From Acidovorax sp. (GTDB lineage Bacteria; Pseudomonadota; Gammaproteobacteria; Burkholderiales; Burkholderiaceae_C), in NCBI GenBank assembly GCA_004210805.1, contig SDXZ01000005.1:1-41909 (forward strand): DNA of 41,909 bases. The letters are read 5' to 3'. Positions 1 through 7,966 of the stretch are shown one piece after another. The translations under genes and the position numbers were made by a program. The notes below the pieces were generated by a model. That model saw nothing but the letters and a program-made list of their open reading frames with translations. It did no database searches and was not told the origin of the DNA. How positions within the stretch are numbered: the first letter of the stretch is position 1; every line of letters starts with the position of its first letter.

Positions 1-162
1 GTCCGGCGGTGGGTGGCGGTGGGCGTGCATGCGGTGGGCCCGGTGTGATCCCCCAAACCGGCAAAAGCTCCCTGGCGCGATCCTGGGCATGCCATGCGGC
101 CATTGCCCCGGGCTGGCAGCGCTGGTGGCAAATCAACCTGCAGCGTTTGACAACACGGCACT

Positions 163-190
163 GGTAGCTATCAAATGCAGAGCAAATGTT
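163..190 (-). repeat. partial copy of the AGCTAT-type intergenic repeat
   Basis: The plus strand reads TAGCTATCAAATGCAGAGCA here. It resembles the plus strand of the better copy at 29649-29716 (TAGCTATCAAAAGCAAATG), so this is the AGCTAT half of the family without the AGCGCTTAT half. The rest of 1-241 shows no convincing gene; a 67-codon open frame at 29-232 has no family resemblance. Confidence 0.4.
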
Positions 191-241
191 CTGTATGTTG
201 GCACCCATCATCACAGCCCGCCGGGCGTTTGACGGCTTGGC

Positions 242-817
242 ATGCGGCCGCGGCGCCGGGCGGGTGTTGGCGGGTTGATCGTGGTGGCGGACACCCAACT
301 GCACATCGATGTCGCGCTGCAGCGGCTGGACCTGGTGATCGCCGGAGCCATTGAGCGCAGCTACACGGTGTCGACTGCGCTGAACGGGGTGGGCGAAGTC
401 CACGGCAGCGGCTGCACCCCGCGCGGCCTGCACCGCGTGCGCGCCAAGGTGGGGGCGGGCTGCGCGCCCGGTACGGTGTTCGTGGGCCGGCGGCCGACGG
501 GCGAGGTGTACTCCGAGGCCCTGGCCCAGCAGCACCCGGGGCGCGACTGGATCCTCACCCGCATCCTCTGGCTCACCGGGTGCGAGCCGGGCACCAACCG
601 CGGCGGCGCGCTGGACACGCTGCGCCGCTTCATCTACCTGCACGGCTGCCCCGACGGCACCCTGCTGGGCGTGCCCGCCTCGCACGGCTGCGTGCGCATG
701 GCCAATGCCGATGTGATCGATCTGTTTGGCCGGGTCGCCGTCGGTACGCTGGTGCACATTGATGAGGGCATCGGTGGGCGCCGCGCAAGCCCACCTTCAG
801 GCCAAATAGGCCGCTAG
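242..817 (+). CDS. L,D-transpeptidase (YkuD-fold) family protein
   Basis: 191 aa. It matches the short, signal-less YkuD/L,D-transpeptidase family found in proteobacteria. The domain runs from about residue 12 (LIVVADTQLHIDV) to about 174. It carries the signature His of YLHG (132-135) and the catalytic SHGCVRM motif (147-153, nucleophile Cys150). Family members cross-link or modify peptidoglycan through a cysteine acyl-enzyme; a version without an export signal could act on cytoplasmic precursors, or the true N-terminus may lie elsewhere. The ATG at 242 is the first in frame, no good Shine-Dalgarno is visible, and the Arg-rich first eight residues look unlike the family. The stop codon TAG (815-817) is part of an intergenic repeat, so the last residues after about 175 are probably non-conserved tail. 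Fold assignment is firm; the substrate is not known. Confidence 0.82.
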   Translation: MRPRRRAGVGGLIVVADTQLHIDVALQRLDLVIAGAIERSYTVSTALNGVGEVHGSGCTPRGLHRVRAKVGAGCAPGTVFVGRRPTGEVYSEALAQQHPGRDWILTRILWLTGCEPGTNRGGALDTLRRFIYLHGCPDGTLLGVPASHGCVRMANADVIDLFGRVAVGTLVHIDEGIGGRRASPPSGQIGR

Positions 818-850
818 CGCTTATTGTTAAATGGTTCTATGCTATCAAAT
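809..850 (+). repeat. 3' intergenic palindromic repeat, copy B
   Basis: Contains CTAGCGCTTATT, shared exactly with copy F at 40908-40965, followed by the AGCTAT-type half (ATGCTATCAAAT). It overlaps the stop codon of the upstream transpeptidase gene and is co-oriented with it. Confidence 0.6.
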
Positions 851-1032
851 TGAGAGAACCTGCCCTGGCAGATTTTTCTTCTGAGCGGTGGGGCCGCGGC
901 GGGTGGGGCGCCCGCTGAATCCGGCCTGCCCCGCGGCGCGTATTGGCATCAACGCCGCCGCAGTAGCCAAGCCACGCCATGCGACGCGGCCGGCCCCATC
1001 CACCCACGCACCCAGTGCGCCCGAGTCCCACC

Positions 1033-3159
1033 ATGCAGCTCGCTCCCCGCCCCGATCCGCGCCCGTGCCTTGCCCTGCGCCCGCACGCGCTGGCGCTCGC
1101 TCTGTGCTTCTTGGGCGCCCACGGCGCCTGGGCGCAGCAACCCACCGCGCCGAGCCACTTGCCCGAGGTGGAGGTTAGCGGCCCGCGCGACGCCGCCATC
1201 GGCGTGGCCGACAGTGCCAGCGAAGGCGCGGTCGAGCGGGAGTCGTTCCGGGCGCGCCCCAAGCTGCGGCCCGGCGACATCGTGGAGGCGGTGCCCGGCG
1301 TGGTGGCCACCCAGCATTCGGGCGACGGCAAGGCCAACCAGTACTTCCTGCGGGGCTTCAACCTGGACCACGGCACCGACTTCGCCGTCACGGTGGACGG
1401 CATGCCGGTCAACATGCCCACCCACGGCCATGGCCAGGGGTATGCCGACCTGAACTTCCTGATCCCCGACCTGGTCTCCGGGGTGCGCTACCGCAAGGGG
1501 CCGTACTTTGCCGACAACGGCGATTTCTCATTGGCGGGCAGCGCCTCGCTCGACTACCTGAGCGCCCTGGACGCACCCTTTGTCGAGACCACGCTGGGCG
1601 CCCACCGCCTGCGCCGGCTGTTGGCAGCAGGCTCGCGCACGCAGGGCGACCAGACGTGGCTGGGCGCCATCGAGCTGGAGGGCAACAACGGCCCCTGGGA
1701 CGTGCCCGAGCGGCTGCGCAAGATCAACGCCGTGGTGCGCTACTCGCAGGGTTCGCCCGCGCAAGGCTTCAGCATCACCGGCATGGCCTACCGCAGCCGC
1801 TGGAACGCCACCGACCAGATCCCCGAGCGGCTGATCGACAGCGGCGAGCTGCCCCGGTTCGGCTCGCTCAACCCCACCGATGGCGGCAACACCCGGCGCC
1901 TTAGCCTGTCGGGCAAGTGGTTCGACAACGGCCCCAACGGCCGCACGCAGTTCAGCGCCTATGCCATTGACTACCGCTTCGCGCTGTATTCCGACTTCAC
2001 GTATTACCTGAACAACCCGGCCCTGGGCGACCAGTTCGAGCAGACCGACCGGCGCCGTGTCTTTGGGGCGCAGGCCTCGCACAGCCTGCCCAATCGCGTC
2101 GCCGGGCTGGACGGCCTGCTGAGCTTCGGCGCGCAGTGGCGCGGCGACCGCATCAGTGAGGTGGGCCTGTACCCCACGGCCGCGCGCCAGCGCCTCGCCA
2201 CGGTGCGCAATGACAAGGTCGCGCAGGACCTGGTGTCCCTGCATGTCCAGCAGTTCGTCACCCTCAGCGAACGCTGGCGCGGCTACGCAGGCCTGCGGGG
2301 CGACGTGCTGCGCTACGGCGTGTCGGGCCGCGAGCCGGTATACGGCGCCGCCAACAGCGGCCGCGGCAGCGACGCGCAGCTGAGCCCCAAGGCCGGTCTG
2401 GCATTTGCGGTCGCGCCCTCGCATGAGCTGTACCTCAATGCAGGCGTCGGGTTTCACAGCAACGACGTGCGCGGGGCCACCATCCGCACCGACCCGCAAT
2501 CGGGCCTGCCTTCTGACCGCGTGCCCGCGCTGGCCCGGGGCAAGGGTGCAGAAATCGGCTGGCGCTTTCAGCCCGATGACGGTCTGAGCGTGACCGCCGC
2601 GCTGTGGCAGCTCCAGCTCGATTCAGAACTGCTGTACGTGGGCGATGCCGGCACCACCGAGCCCGGCCGTGCCAGCCAGCGCCGCGGCGTGGAGGCCACG
2701 GTGCGCTGGAAGGCCAGCCCGCGCTGGCGTTATGAAGCCGACGCGGCGGTATCGCGCGCGCGTTTTCGCGGCGTGGTGCCCGCGGGCGAGGGCAACTACG
2801 TGGACAACGCGGTAGAGCGCGTATTTGCTGCAGGCGCCATCTATACCGACGGCCCTTGGACCACATCGCTGCGCCTGCGCTACATGGGCCCGCGCGCGCT
2901 GGACACCTTGAACAGCGTGCGTTCGCGTGCCAACACCCTGCTCAACGTGGGTGCCCGCTATGCCGTCAGCCGCGAGCTCACCCTGGGGCTGGACGTGTTC
3001 AACCTGGCGGGCAAGAAGGCCAATGACATCGAGTACCTGTACGCGTCCTGCACCGCGAGCGAGGTGGCGCGCGGCGAGTGCGGCAGTGGCATCGAGGGGC
3101 GGCACGTGCATCCGATGGAGCCGCGCAGCGTGCGCGTGAGCGCGAAATGGACGTTCTAG
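1033..3159 (+). CDS. TonB-dependent outer-membrane receptor
   Basis: 708 aa. Imports a ligand across the outer membrane using TonB/ExbBD energy. Start 1033 is chosen because it gives a signal peptide (hydrophobic ALALALCFLGAHGAWA, cleavage before QQ at about residue 35); an upstream in-frame ATG at 979 would add 18 unlike residues. After the signal comes a possible TonB box (LPEVEVSG). Next is a plug domain (about 70-190) with RPGDIVEAVPGVV, the YFLRGFNLDHG motif and a histidine-bearing PTHGHGQGYADLNF segment. The rest is a beta-barrel ending in the expected aromatic residue (SAKWTF). Length is normal for the family. The ligand cannot be read from sequence; the HGHG segment in the plug may hint at a metal or metal complex but this is inference. 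It stands alone with repeat copy C directly after its stop. No ExbBD, sigma/anti-sigma pair or metal regulator is adjacent. Confidence 0.9.
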   Translation: MQLAPRPDPRPCLALRPHALALALCFLGAHGAWAQQPTAPSHLPEVEVSGPRDAAIGVADSASEGAVERESFRARPKLRPGDIVEAVPGVVATQHSGDGKANQYFLRGFNLDHGTDFAVTVDGMPVNMPTHGHGQGYADLNFLIPDLVSGVRYRKGPYFADNGDFSLAGSASLDYLSALDAPFVETTLGAHRLRRLLAAGSRTQGDQTWLGAIELEGNNGPWDVPERLRKINAVVRYSQGSPAQGFSITGMAYRSRWNATDQIPERLIDSGELPRFGSLNPTDGGNTRRLSLSGKWFDNGPNGRTQFSAYAIDYRFALYSDFTYYLNNPALGDQFEQTDRRRVFGAQASHSLPNRVAGLDGLLSFGAQWRGDRISEVGLYPTAARQRLATVRNDKVAQDLVSLHVQQFVTLSERWRGYAGLRGDVLRYGVSGREPVYGAANSGRGSDAQLSPKAGLAFAVAPSHELYLNAGVGFHSNDVRGATIRTDPQSGLPSDRVPALARGKGAEIGWRFQPDDGLSVTAALWQLQLDSELLYVGDAGTTEPGRASQRRGVEATVRWKASPRWRYEADAAVSRARFRGVVPAGEGNYVDNAVERVFAAGAIYTDGPWTTSLRLRYMGPRALDTLNSVRSRANTLLNVGARYAVSRELTLGLDVFNLAGKKANDIEYLYASCTASEVARGECGSGIEGRHVHPMEPRSVRVSAKWTF

Positions 3160-3160
3160 A

Positions 3161-3210
3161 GGCCTCCAGCGCTTGATTTATAAGCCTTTATTGCTATGAA
3201 TATAGTAGTG
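3161..3210 (+). repeat. 3' intergenic palindromic repeat, copy C
   Basis: Starts two bases after the TonB-receptor stop. The first half (GGCCTCCAGCGCTTGAT then TATAAGC) is nearly identical to the reverse complement of copy E at 29649-29716. A degenerate GCTAT/ATAG half follows. Possible weak hairpin in the 3' UTR. Confidence 0.7.
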
Positions 3211-3409
3211 GTCGCAGCGGGCGTGAAGCGGGCAGAGCAGACCGCCTGACGACCTGCCAAGGGGTGAACCAACAATCAGCGGTGGCACGGGGATGCCGTG
3301 GGATTCCCCTGAATGGCCCGGCCGCTGGCGCGGCCCGTGGCGGTTTCACAGCCGCGTCACGCGGCGCGGGCATGGTGGCGGCTTCTCCGTTCTCCCACTG
3401 CCAAACCCC

Positions 3410-4771
3410 ATGTCCCGACTTTCTGCCCTTGCCGCGTGCGCCTTGCTGGTGTGCACCGCCGCTGTCTCCACCACCACCCTCGCCCAGCAGGCCTACCCTG
3501 CCACGCTGGCCGGCCACGCGGTGTTGCCCGCCTTCACCGTCATCCCGGCCCCCAAGGACGCGCCCCAGGACCTGCAGGTCAGCGGCAAATTCACCACCCC
3601 GCGCCGCGTGGAGGCCGTCGGCACGGTAATGGGCCAGTCGGGCGGGCGCGACACCGGCGTGTCGCTGCCCTTCAAGGGCCAGCCAATCCAGGGCCACTCG
3701 GGCATCAAGCGCATGGCCGATGGATCGTTTTGGATCCTGACCGACAACGGCGCGGGCGCGAAGGCCAATTCGGCCGACTTCATGCTGTACCTGAACCACT
3801 ACACGGTGGACTTCCAAAGCGGCCAGTTCAACCGCCACAAGACCGTGTTCCTGCATGACCCGGACAAGAAGGTGCCGTTTCGCATCACGCAAGAAGGCAC
3901 GGACCAGCGCTACCTGACTGGCGCCGACTTTGACCCCGAGAGCTTCCAGTTCGCCGGCGGCGCACTGTGGATCGGCGACGAGTTCGGCCCCTACCTCATC
4001 AAGGCGGATTTGAACGGCAAGGTGCTGGGCGTGTTCGAGACCAAGGTCGATGGCAAGTTGGTGCGCTCGCCCGACGCTGCCGGCGTGCTCATGCCCGGTG
4101 CGCCCGACGCCAAGCCCACGCCGTTCGAAGTCAAGCGCTCCAAGGGGTACGAGGGCATGGCGTCCAGCAAGGACGGCAGCAAGCTCTACGCCCTGCTCGA
4201 AGGCGCGCTGTGGAACGAAGAGGCCAAGGCGTACGAGAACGTGGGCGGCAAGCAGTACCTGCGCGTGCTGGAGTTCGACGTGAAGAGCGAGCAATGGACA
4301 GGCCGCCACTGGAAGTACGTGCTGGAGGCCAACCACCACGCCATCGGCGACTTCAACATGATCGACGGCAACACGGGCTTGATCATCGAGCGCGACAACG
4401 GCGAAGGCACCGCCGACAAGGCCTGTGCCGAAGGGCAGAAGCGCGCAGATTGCTTCCATGACCTCGCCAAGTTCAAGCGCGTCTACAAGGTGGAACTCTC
4501 GGACGCCAACGTGGGCGGCGAGATTCGCAAGGTCGGCTACATCGACCTCATGAACATCCAGGACCCCAAGCGCCTGTCGAAGAAGCCGCTGACCAACGGC
4601 GTGCTCACCTTCCCGTTCTTCACCATCGAGAACGTGGACGTGGTGGACGGCACGCACATCGTGGTGGGCAACGACAACAACCTGCCGTTCAGCAGCAGCC
4701 GCGAGCCCAACAAGGCAGACGACAACGAGCTAGTGCTGCTGGAGGCGGGCGAGCTGCTGCGCGCAAAGTAG
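3410..4771 (+). CDS. secreted esterase-like / phytase-like beta-propeller protein
   Basis: 453 aa. Matches the 'esterase-like activity of phytase' family (phytase-like domain, Pfam PF13449), exported hydrolases of uncertain substrate. Start 3410 gives MSRLSALAACALLVCTAAV, a typical signal peptide with cleavage after about TLAQ (residue 26); upstream in-frame ATGs (from 3293) add basic, non-signal residues. Diagnostic stretches are GHSGIKRMADGSFWILTDNG (about 102-121), LTGADFDPES, ALWIGDEFGPYL, SKGYEGMASS and the late FNMIDGNTGLIIERDNGEG, which carry the conserved Asp/Glu residues of the propeller. The monocistronic setting gives no substrate clue. A link to the upstream TonB receptor (scavenging then uptake) is possible but the 250-base gap and intervening repeat argue for separate transcription. 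Confidence 0.85.
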   Translation: MSRLSALAACALLVCTAAVSTTTLAQQAYPATLAGHAVLPAFTVIPAPKDAPQDLQVSGKFTTPRRVEAVGTVMGQSGGRDTGVSLPFKGQPIQGHSGIKRMADGSFWILTDNGAGAKANSADFMLYLNHYTVDFQSGQFNRHKTVFLHDPDKKVPFRITQEGTDQRYLTGADFDPESFQFAGGALWIGDEFGPYLIKADLNGKVLGVFETKVDGKLVRSPDAAGVLMPGAPDAKPTPFEVKRSKGYEGMASSKDGSKLYALLEGALWNEEAKAYENVGGKQYLRVLEFDVKSEQWTGRHWKYVLEANHHAIGDFNMIDGNTGLIIERDNGEGTADKACAEGQKRADCFHDLAKFKRVYKVELSDANVGGEIRKVGYIDLMNIQDPKRLSKKPLTNGVLTFPFFTIENVDVVDGTHIVVGNDNNLPFSSSREPNKADDNELVLLEAGELLRAK

Positions 4772-5108
4772 GGTGACACCCCCCTGAGACGCTTCGCGCC
4801 TCGGTGCTGGCCGCCAGAGGCGGCAGCTCTTCAGGCCGTCCAAACCTGCACATGCAGGCTTGGAGCCGCGGCCCTCAGCCCCCGCTCTCGCATCGCTGTG
4901 CGATGCGGGCAGGGGGGAGCAGCCCTCGCTGCGGGGCGGCCCTTGCTTGGCTGCCCTGGCTTAGGCTGCGCCAGTTTTAGGCGCTACTGACGAATGCGAC
5001 GCCTCAGAAAGAGCGGTGCGTGTGGGGGCCAACCCTTGCGTCACCCATGAATTCCGCGGGTGGCAAAATTCCCGGTCCCATTCCAACGCACCCGGAAGCC
5101 GCGCCACC
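4772..5108. repeat. gene-free interval with palindromes, likely Comamonadaceae-type intergenic repeat module
   Basis: 337 bases without a gene. It holds a perfect 8-bp hairpin CGCATCGC-TGT-GCGATGCG (4889-4907), a CCGCC-AGA-GGCGG hairpin (about 4814-4826) and a GGGGCGGCCCTTGCTTGGC stretch (about 4934-4952). From memory, the last string recurs in intergenic DNA of Acidovorax relatives; only one copy is in this window, so repetitiveness is not shown here. The 3' end contains the ribE leader. I looked for the conserved FMN-riboswitch (RFN) segments in it and found none. Confidence 0.4.
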
Positions 5109-5810
5109 ATGTTCACAGGCATCGTCCAAGCCACGGCAGGCATTGCCGCCATCCACGACCGCGCAGGCCTGCGCACCTTCACGCTCGACTTCCCCGAAGG
5201 CTTCTGCCAGGACCTCGCCATCGGCGCCAGCGTGTCCACCGATGGTGTGTGCCTCACGGTGACCGAGATCCTCTCGCCCACGCAGGCCAACTTCGACGTG
5301 ATGCAACAAAGCCTGAACATCACCACGCTGGGCAGTTACGCAGAGGGTGACCGCGTGAACGTGGAGCGCGCGGCCAAGGACGGCGCCGAGATCGGCGGCC
5401 ACCCGCTGTCGGGCCATGTGGACTTCACCGGCACGCTGGTGCAGCGCCGCGAGTTCGACAACAACCTGGTGTGGCGCGTGGCGGTGCCCGAGGCGTTTCG
5501 CCGCTACATCTTTGCCAAGGGCTACATCGCCATCCACGGCGCGAGCCTGACGGTGGCCGAAGTGAACCGGCAAGAGGGCTGGTTCGAGATCTGGATGATC
5601 CCCGAGACACGCCGCGCCACGGTGTTCGAGAACAAGCAGGTGGGCGACCGCCTGAACATCGAGATTGAGCGCAGCACGCAGGTGGTGGTGGACACCGTGC
5701 GCGAGGCCGTGCAGGAAAGCCTGGGCCGCCTGCAGCCCGTGCTGGAGGCGCTGCTGAAAGAGAAGGGCCTGTCGCTCGATGACTTCGTGCAGCCGCCGAC
5801 GTTGAAGTAA
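5109..5810 (+). CDS. ribE: riboflavin synthase, alpha subunit
   Basis: 233 aa. Catalyses dismutation of two 6,7-dimethyl-8-ribityllumazine molecules to riboflavin, the last step of flavin synthesis in the cytoplasm. Two tandem lumazine-binding barrels are visible. The N-terminal one has MFTGIVQ at the start, GVCLTVTE (about 45-52) and the IGGHPLSGHVD segment. The C-terminal one has the GASLTVAEVN repeat of the CLTV motif and IPETRRAT. Start 5109 is fixed by the invariant MFTGIVQ. The protein is some 20 residues longer than the E. coli enzyme through a C-terminal extension (about residues 205-233). No other rib gene is in the window, so it is unlinked from ribBA/ribH here. Confidence 0.95.
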   Translation: MFTGIVQATAGIAAIHDRAGLRTFTLDFPEGFCQDLAIGASVSTDGVCLTVTEILSPTQANFDVMQQSLNITTLGSYAEGDRVNVERAAKDGAEIGGHPLSGHVDFTGTLVQRREFDNNLVWRVAVPEAFRRYIFAKGYIAIHGASLTVAEVNRQEGWFEIWMIPETRRATVFENKQVGDRLNIEIERSTQVVVDTVREAVQESLGRLQPVLEALLKEKGLSLDDFVQPPTLK

Positions 5811-5864
5811 GTTCCCGGGCCGCACCGCAAGCTCGGGCGCGCGAGGTGCAAGGTCGGCGGGCTC

Positions 5865-5880
5865 CGCGCAGCGCTGCGCG
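5865..5880. repeat. perfect 16-bp palindrome between convergent genes
   Basis: CGCGCAGCGCTGCGCG is fully self-complementary. It lies between the ends of ribE (+) and the SnoaL-like gene (-). No T-run follows on either side, so it is not a standard intrinsic terminator. Confidence 0.6.
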
Positions 5881-5908
5881 ATGAGGAACCCCGAATGAAG
5901 AACCTGGC

Positions 5909-6322
5909 TCAAGCCCCTGCGACGTAGTCCAGGAAACCCGTCACCCGCCGCATGCGGCCGTGCGCATCCAGTTCGGCCACGTCGGTGCCACGCGCCACCG
6001 GCTCGGCGCCCTCGGCCGCCAGGGCCCACGAAAAGCGCACGACATCATGGTGCCCCTCGGGCGTGCCCAGCAGCGTGAAGCGGTGGCCCGCAAACCGCTG
6101 CTGCGCCCCGGCGATCAGTGCGGCCAAGCCCTCATGGCCCTGGCCTTCCATCATCGGGTCGCGGTATTGCACGTCACTGCTGAACGTGCTGCGCACGAGG
6201 TGGTCGCGCTGCGCGCCTTCGCTGGCGTTCCAGGCGGCGATGTAGCGCGCGGCCAGCTCAGGCGCGGCGGTTGCGGCGGTGGGGAGGGTGGTGGAATGTG
6301 CTGCTGTTTCAACGGTGTTCAT
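5909..6322 (-). CDS. SnoaL/NTF2-like fold protein
   Basis: 137 aa, cytoplasmic. Resembles the nuclear transport factor 2-like / SnoaL superfamily: an N-terminal helix with AARYIAAWNA (about 26-35), SDVQYRDPMMEGQGHEGLAA in the first strand-helix region, then alternating strands (HRFTLLGTPEGHHDVVRFSW) ending VTGFLDYV. Superfamily members are small cone-shaped hydrolases, isomerases or binding proteins; the role here is unknown. Start 6322 (MNTVETAAHS) is chosen because the frame upstream is Arg/Pro-rich and unlike the family. It is transcribed divergently from the GNAT gene with about 140 bases between. Confidence 0.75.
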   Translation of the reverse strand: MNTVETAAHSTTLPTAATAAPELAARYIAAWNASEGAQRDHLVRSTFSSDVQYRDPMMEGQGHEGLAALIAGAQQRFAGHRFTLLGTPEGHHDVVRFSWALAAEGAEPVARGTDVAELDAHGRMRRVTGFLDYVAGA

Positions 6323-6463
6323 GGCAAGGCTCCTGTGGGTGGGACGGGGCCGTCTGCAACGTTGCGGGCGGCTGGGGGTTATTGTTCCGAGGCCCCTGCG
6401 CACCGTCGATAACCTCGCAGGTCATGGGCCGTGCCCTTGCCTATCATTCGGGCCGACAAATTG

Positions 6464-6997
6464 ATGAACACCTTGGCTGCGATGCATTCCCTCCCACCCG
6501 TTGTCCGCCCGCTCACCGTGTCCGACTTGCCGGGCCTGCTCGCGGTGCAGCTGGCCTGCTACGGCGAAGGTTTTGTAGAGAGCGCCGAGGTCTTCGCGCG
6601 CCGCCTGGCCAGCCCGGCCCATTGCTCGCTGGTGCTCGAGCGCGCAGGCGTGGTCTGCGCGTACCTGGCGGCCTACCGGTCGGTGCGGGGCAAGGTGACG
6701 CCGCTGCACGGCGACTTTGAGGCCACGCCACACGCCGACACGCTCTACCTGCACGACCTCGCAGTGCGCCCCGATTGCGCGGGCCAGGGCTTTGCGCGGG
6801 CGCTGCTGGAGCCGATGTGGAGCCAGGCGCAGGCAGAAGGCCTCCAGCACACGGCGCTGGTGTCGGTGCAGGGCTCAGAAGCCTACTGGCAGCGCCACGG
6901 CTACACCGCGCAGCCGCTGGCCGATGCGGTGCAGCAGGCACGGCTGGCGGGCTATGGTGATAGAGCGGTGTACATGGCGCGAACGCTTGACGCATAG
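6464..6997 (+). CDS. GNAT family N-acetyltransferase
   Basis: 177 aa. GCN5-related acetyltransferase fold: VRPLTVSDLPGLLAVQLACY at the N-terminus, LYLHDLAVRPDCAGQGFARALL (about 90-111) containing the acetyl-CoA pyrophosphate-binding Q/RxxGxG/A loop (CAGQGFA), then ALVSVQGSEAYWQRHGY, the typical motif B with a conserved Tyr. Transfers acetyl from acetyl-CoA to an unknown amine. ATGs at 6464 and 6482 are both plausible; a -10-like TATCAT at about 6442-6447 lies just upstream and no clear ribosome site decides between them. The next gene converges after 15 bases. Confidence 0.85.
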   Translation: MNTLAAMHSLPPVVRPLTVSDLPGLLAVQLACYGEGFVESAEVFARRLASPAHCSLVLERAGVVCAYLAAYRSVRGKVTPLHGDFEATPHADTLYLHDLAVRPDCAGQGFARALLEPMWSQAQAEGLQHTALVSVQGSEAYWQRHGYTAQPLADAVQQARLAGYGDRAVYMARTLDA

Positions 6998-7012
6998 CGG
7001 CCACCACGGCCC

Positions 7013-7887
7013 CTAGCCACTGCTGCGTTGCGCAATGATCCAGTCGCGAAAGCGCCGCAGCGCGGGGTCAATCAGGGCTTCAGGGCGGTACACAAGGCGG
7101 TAGGCAAGCGGTGTCGGCAGGGGTTTGCAATGCACGGCCACCAGTTCGCGCGCATCCAGTTCCTGCTGCACCAGCGCGCGACGCACCAGCGCAAATCCCC
7201 GGCCGGCCACTGCGGCCTCGATCGCGGCGTTGTGGGCCAACACGATGCCGCCGTCGCCATCCACGCCCGCCACGCCATGCGCCTTGCACCACAGGCGCCA
7301 GTCGCCGCGGTGTTCGTCGTGCAGCAGCCGGGCACTGGTGATGTCGGTCACGCGCGCCGTGCGGCGTGGTGCCAGCAGGCGCGGGCTGCACACGGGCACC
7401 AGGTCGTCGGCCACCAGCACCTCGGCCTGCAGGCCCGGGTAGGCGCCCTGCCCGTGGCGCACCGCAAAATGCACGCCCTCGGCCGCCAGGTCCACCGCGC
7501 GGTTGGTGCTGCCCACGTGCACATCCATGTCGGGGTGTTGTTGCAAAAAGCCGTGCGGCGCGGCACCAGCCATTGCACGGCGAAACCCGGCGTGCAGCTC
7601 ACCAGCACGGCCTGGCGGCGCTGAGTGGCTGCGATGCGCGAGGTGGCGTGGCCGATCACGGCCAGCCCCTCGGCACAGGCGGCCTGGTAGTCGCGCCCGG
7701 CGGCCGTGAGCGTGAGGCCGCGGGCTTGCCGCTCAAACAGTGCGCAGCCCAGAAAAGCTTCAAGCTTGCGCACCTGTTGAGAGACAGCCCCAGGGGTGAC
7801 GTGCAGCTCCTCGGCCGCGCGCCGCACGCTGGCGTGGCGCGCAGTGGCTTCAAAGAACCGGATGGCAATCAGCGGTGGCAAGCGCAT
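7013..7887 (-). pseudogene. LysR-family regulator with a -1 frameshift (GcvA-like)
   Basis: Two frames together encode a complete LysR regulator (291 aa if one base is restored). The N-terminal part (start 7887) has the winged helix-turn-helix LIAIRFFEATARHASVRRAA and HVTPGAVSQQVRKLEAFLG and continues to FAVQWLVPR. Reading then has to move to the other frame, HGFLQQHPDMDVHVG, to complete the effector domain ending at 7013. A single missing base at about 7556-7557 (for example CTG instead of C-G) restores the ORF exactly. The effector domain looks intact, so the lesion is recent or a sequence error. It is divergent from the EamA exporter with 79 bases between, the classic arrangement for a LysR regulator and its target. 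Confidence 0.85.
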
Positions 7888-7966
7888 GGCAAACGTATAG
7901 CGTGGCTAAACAGCGGGTGAGGATAAATGGTTTGCCGCAGCTCTTTGCGACGCCGAAGATGGGCGC

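Noticed and set aside
29-232. 67-codon open frame at the left edge
   Set aside because: No ribosome site, no recognisable domain, and it overlaps a repeat fragment; typical of chance frames in GC-rich DNA.
4980-5108. FMN riboswitch before ribE
   Set aside because: None of the conserved RFN segments is present in the leader.
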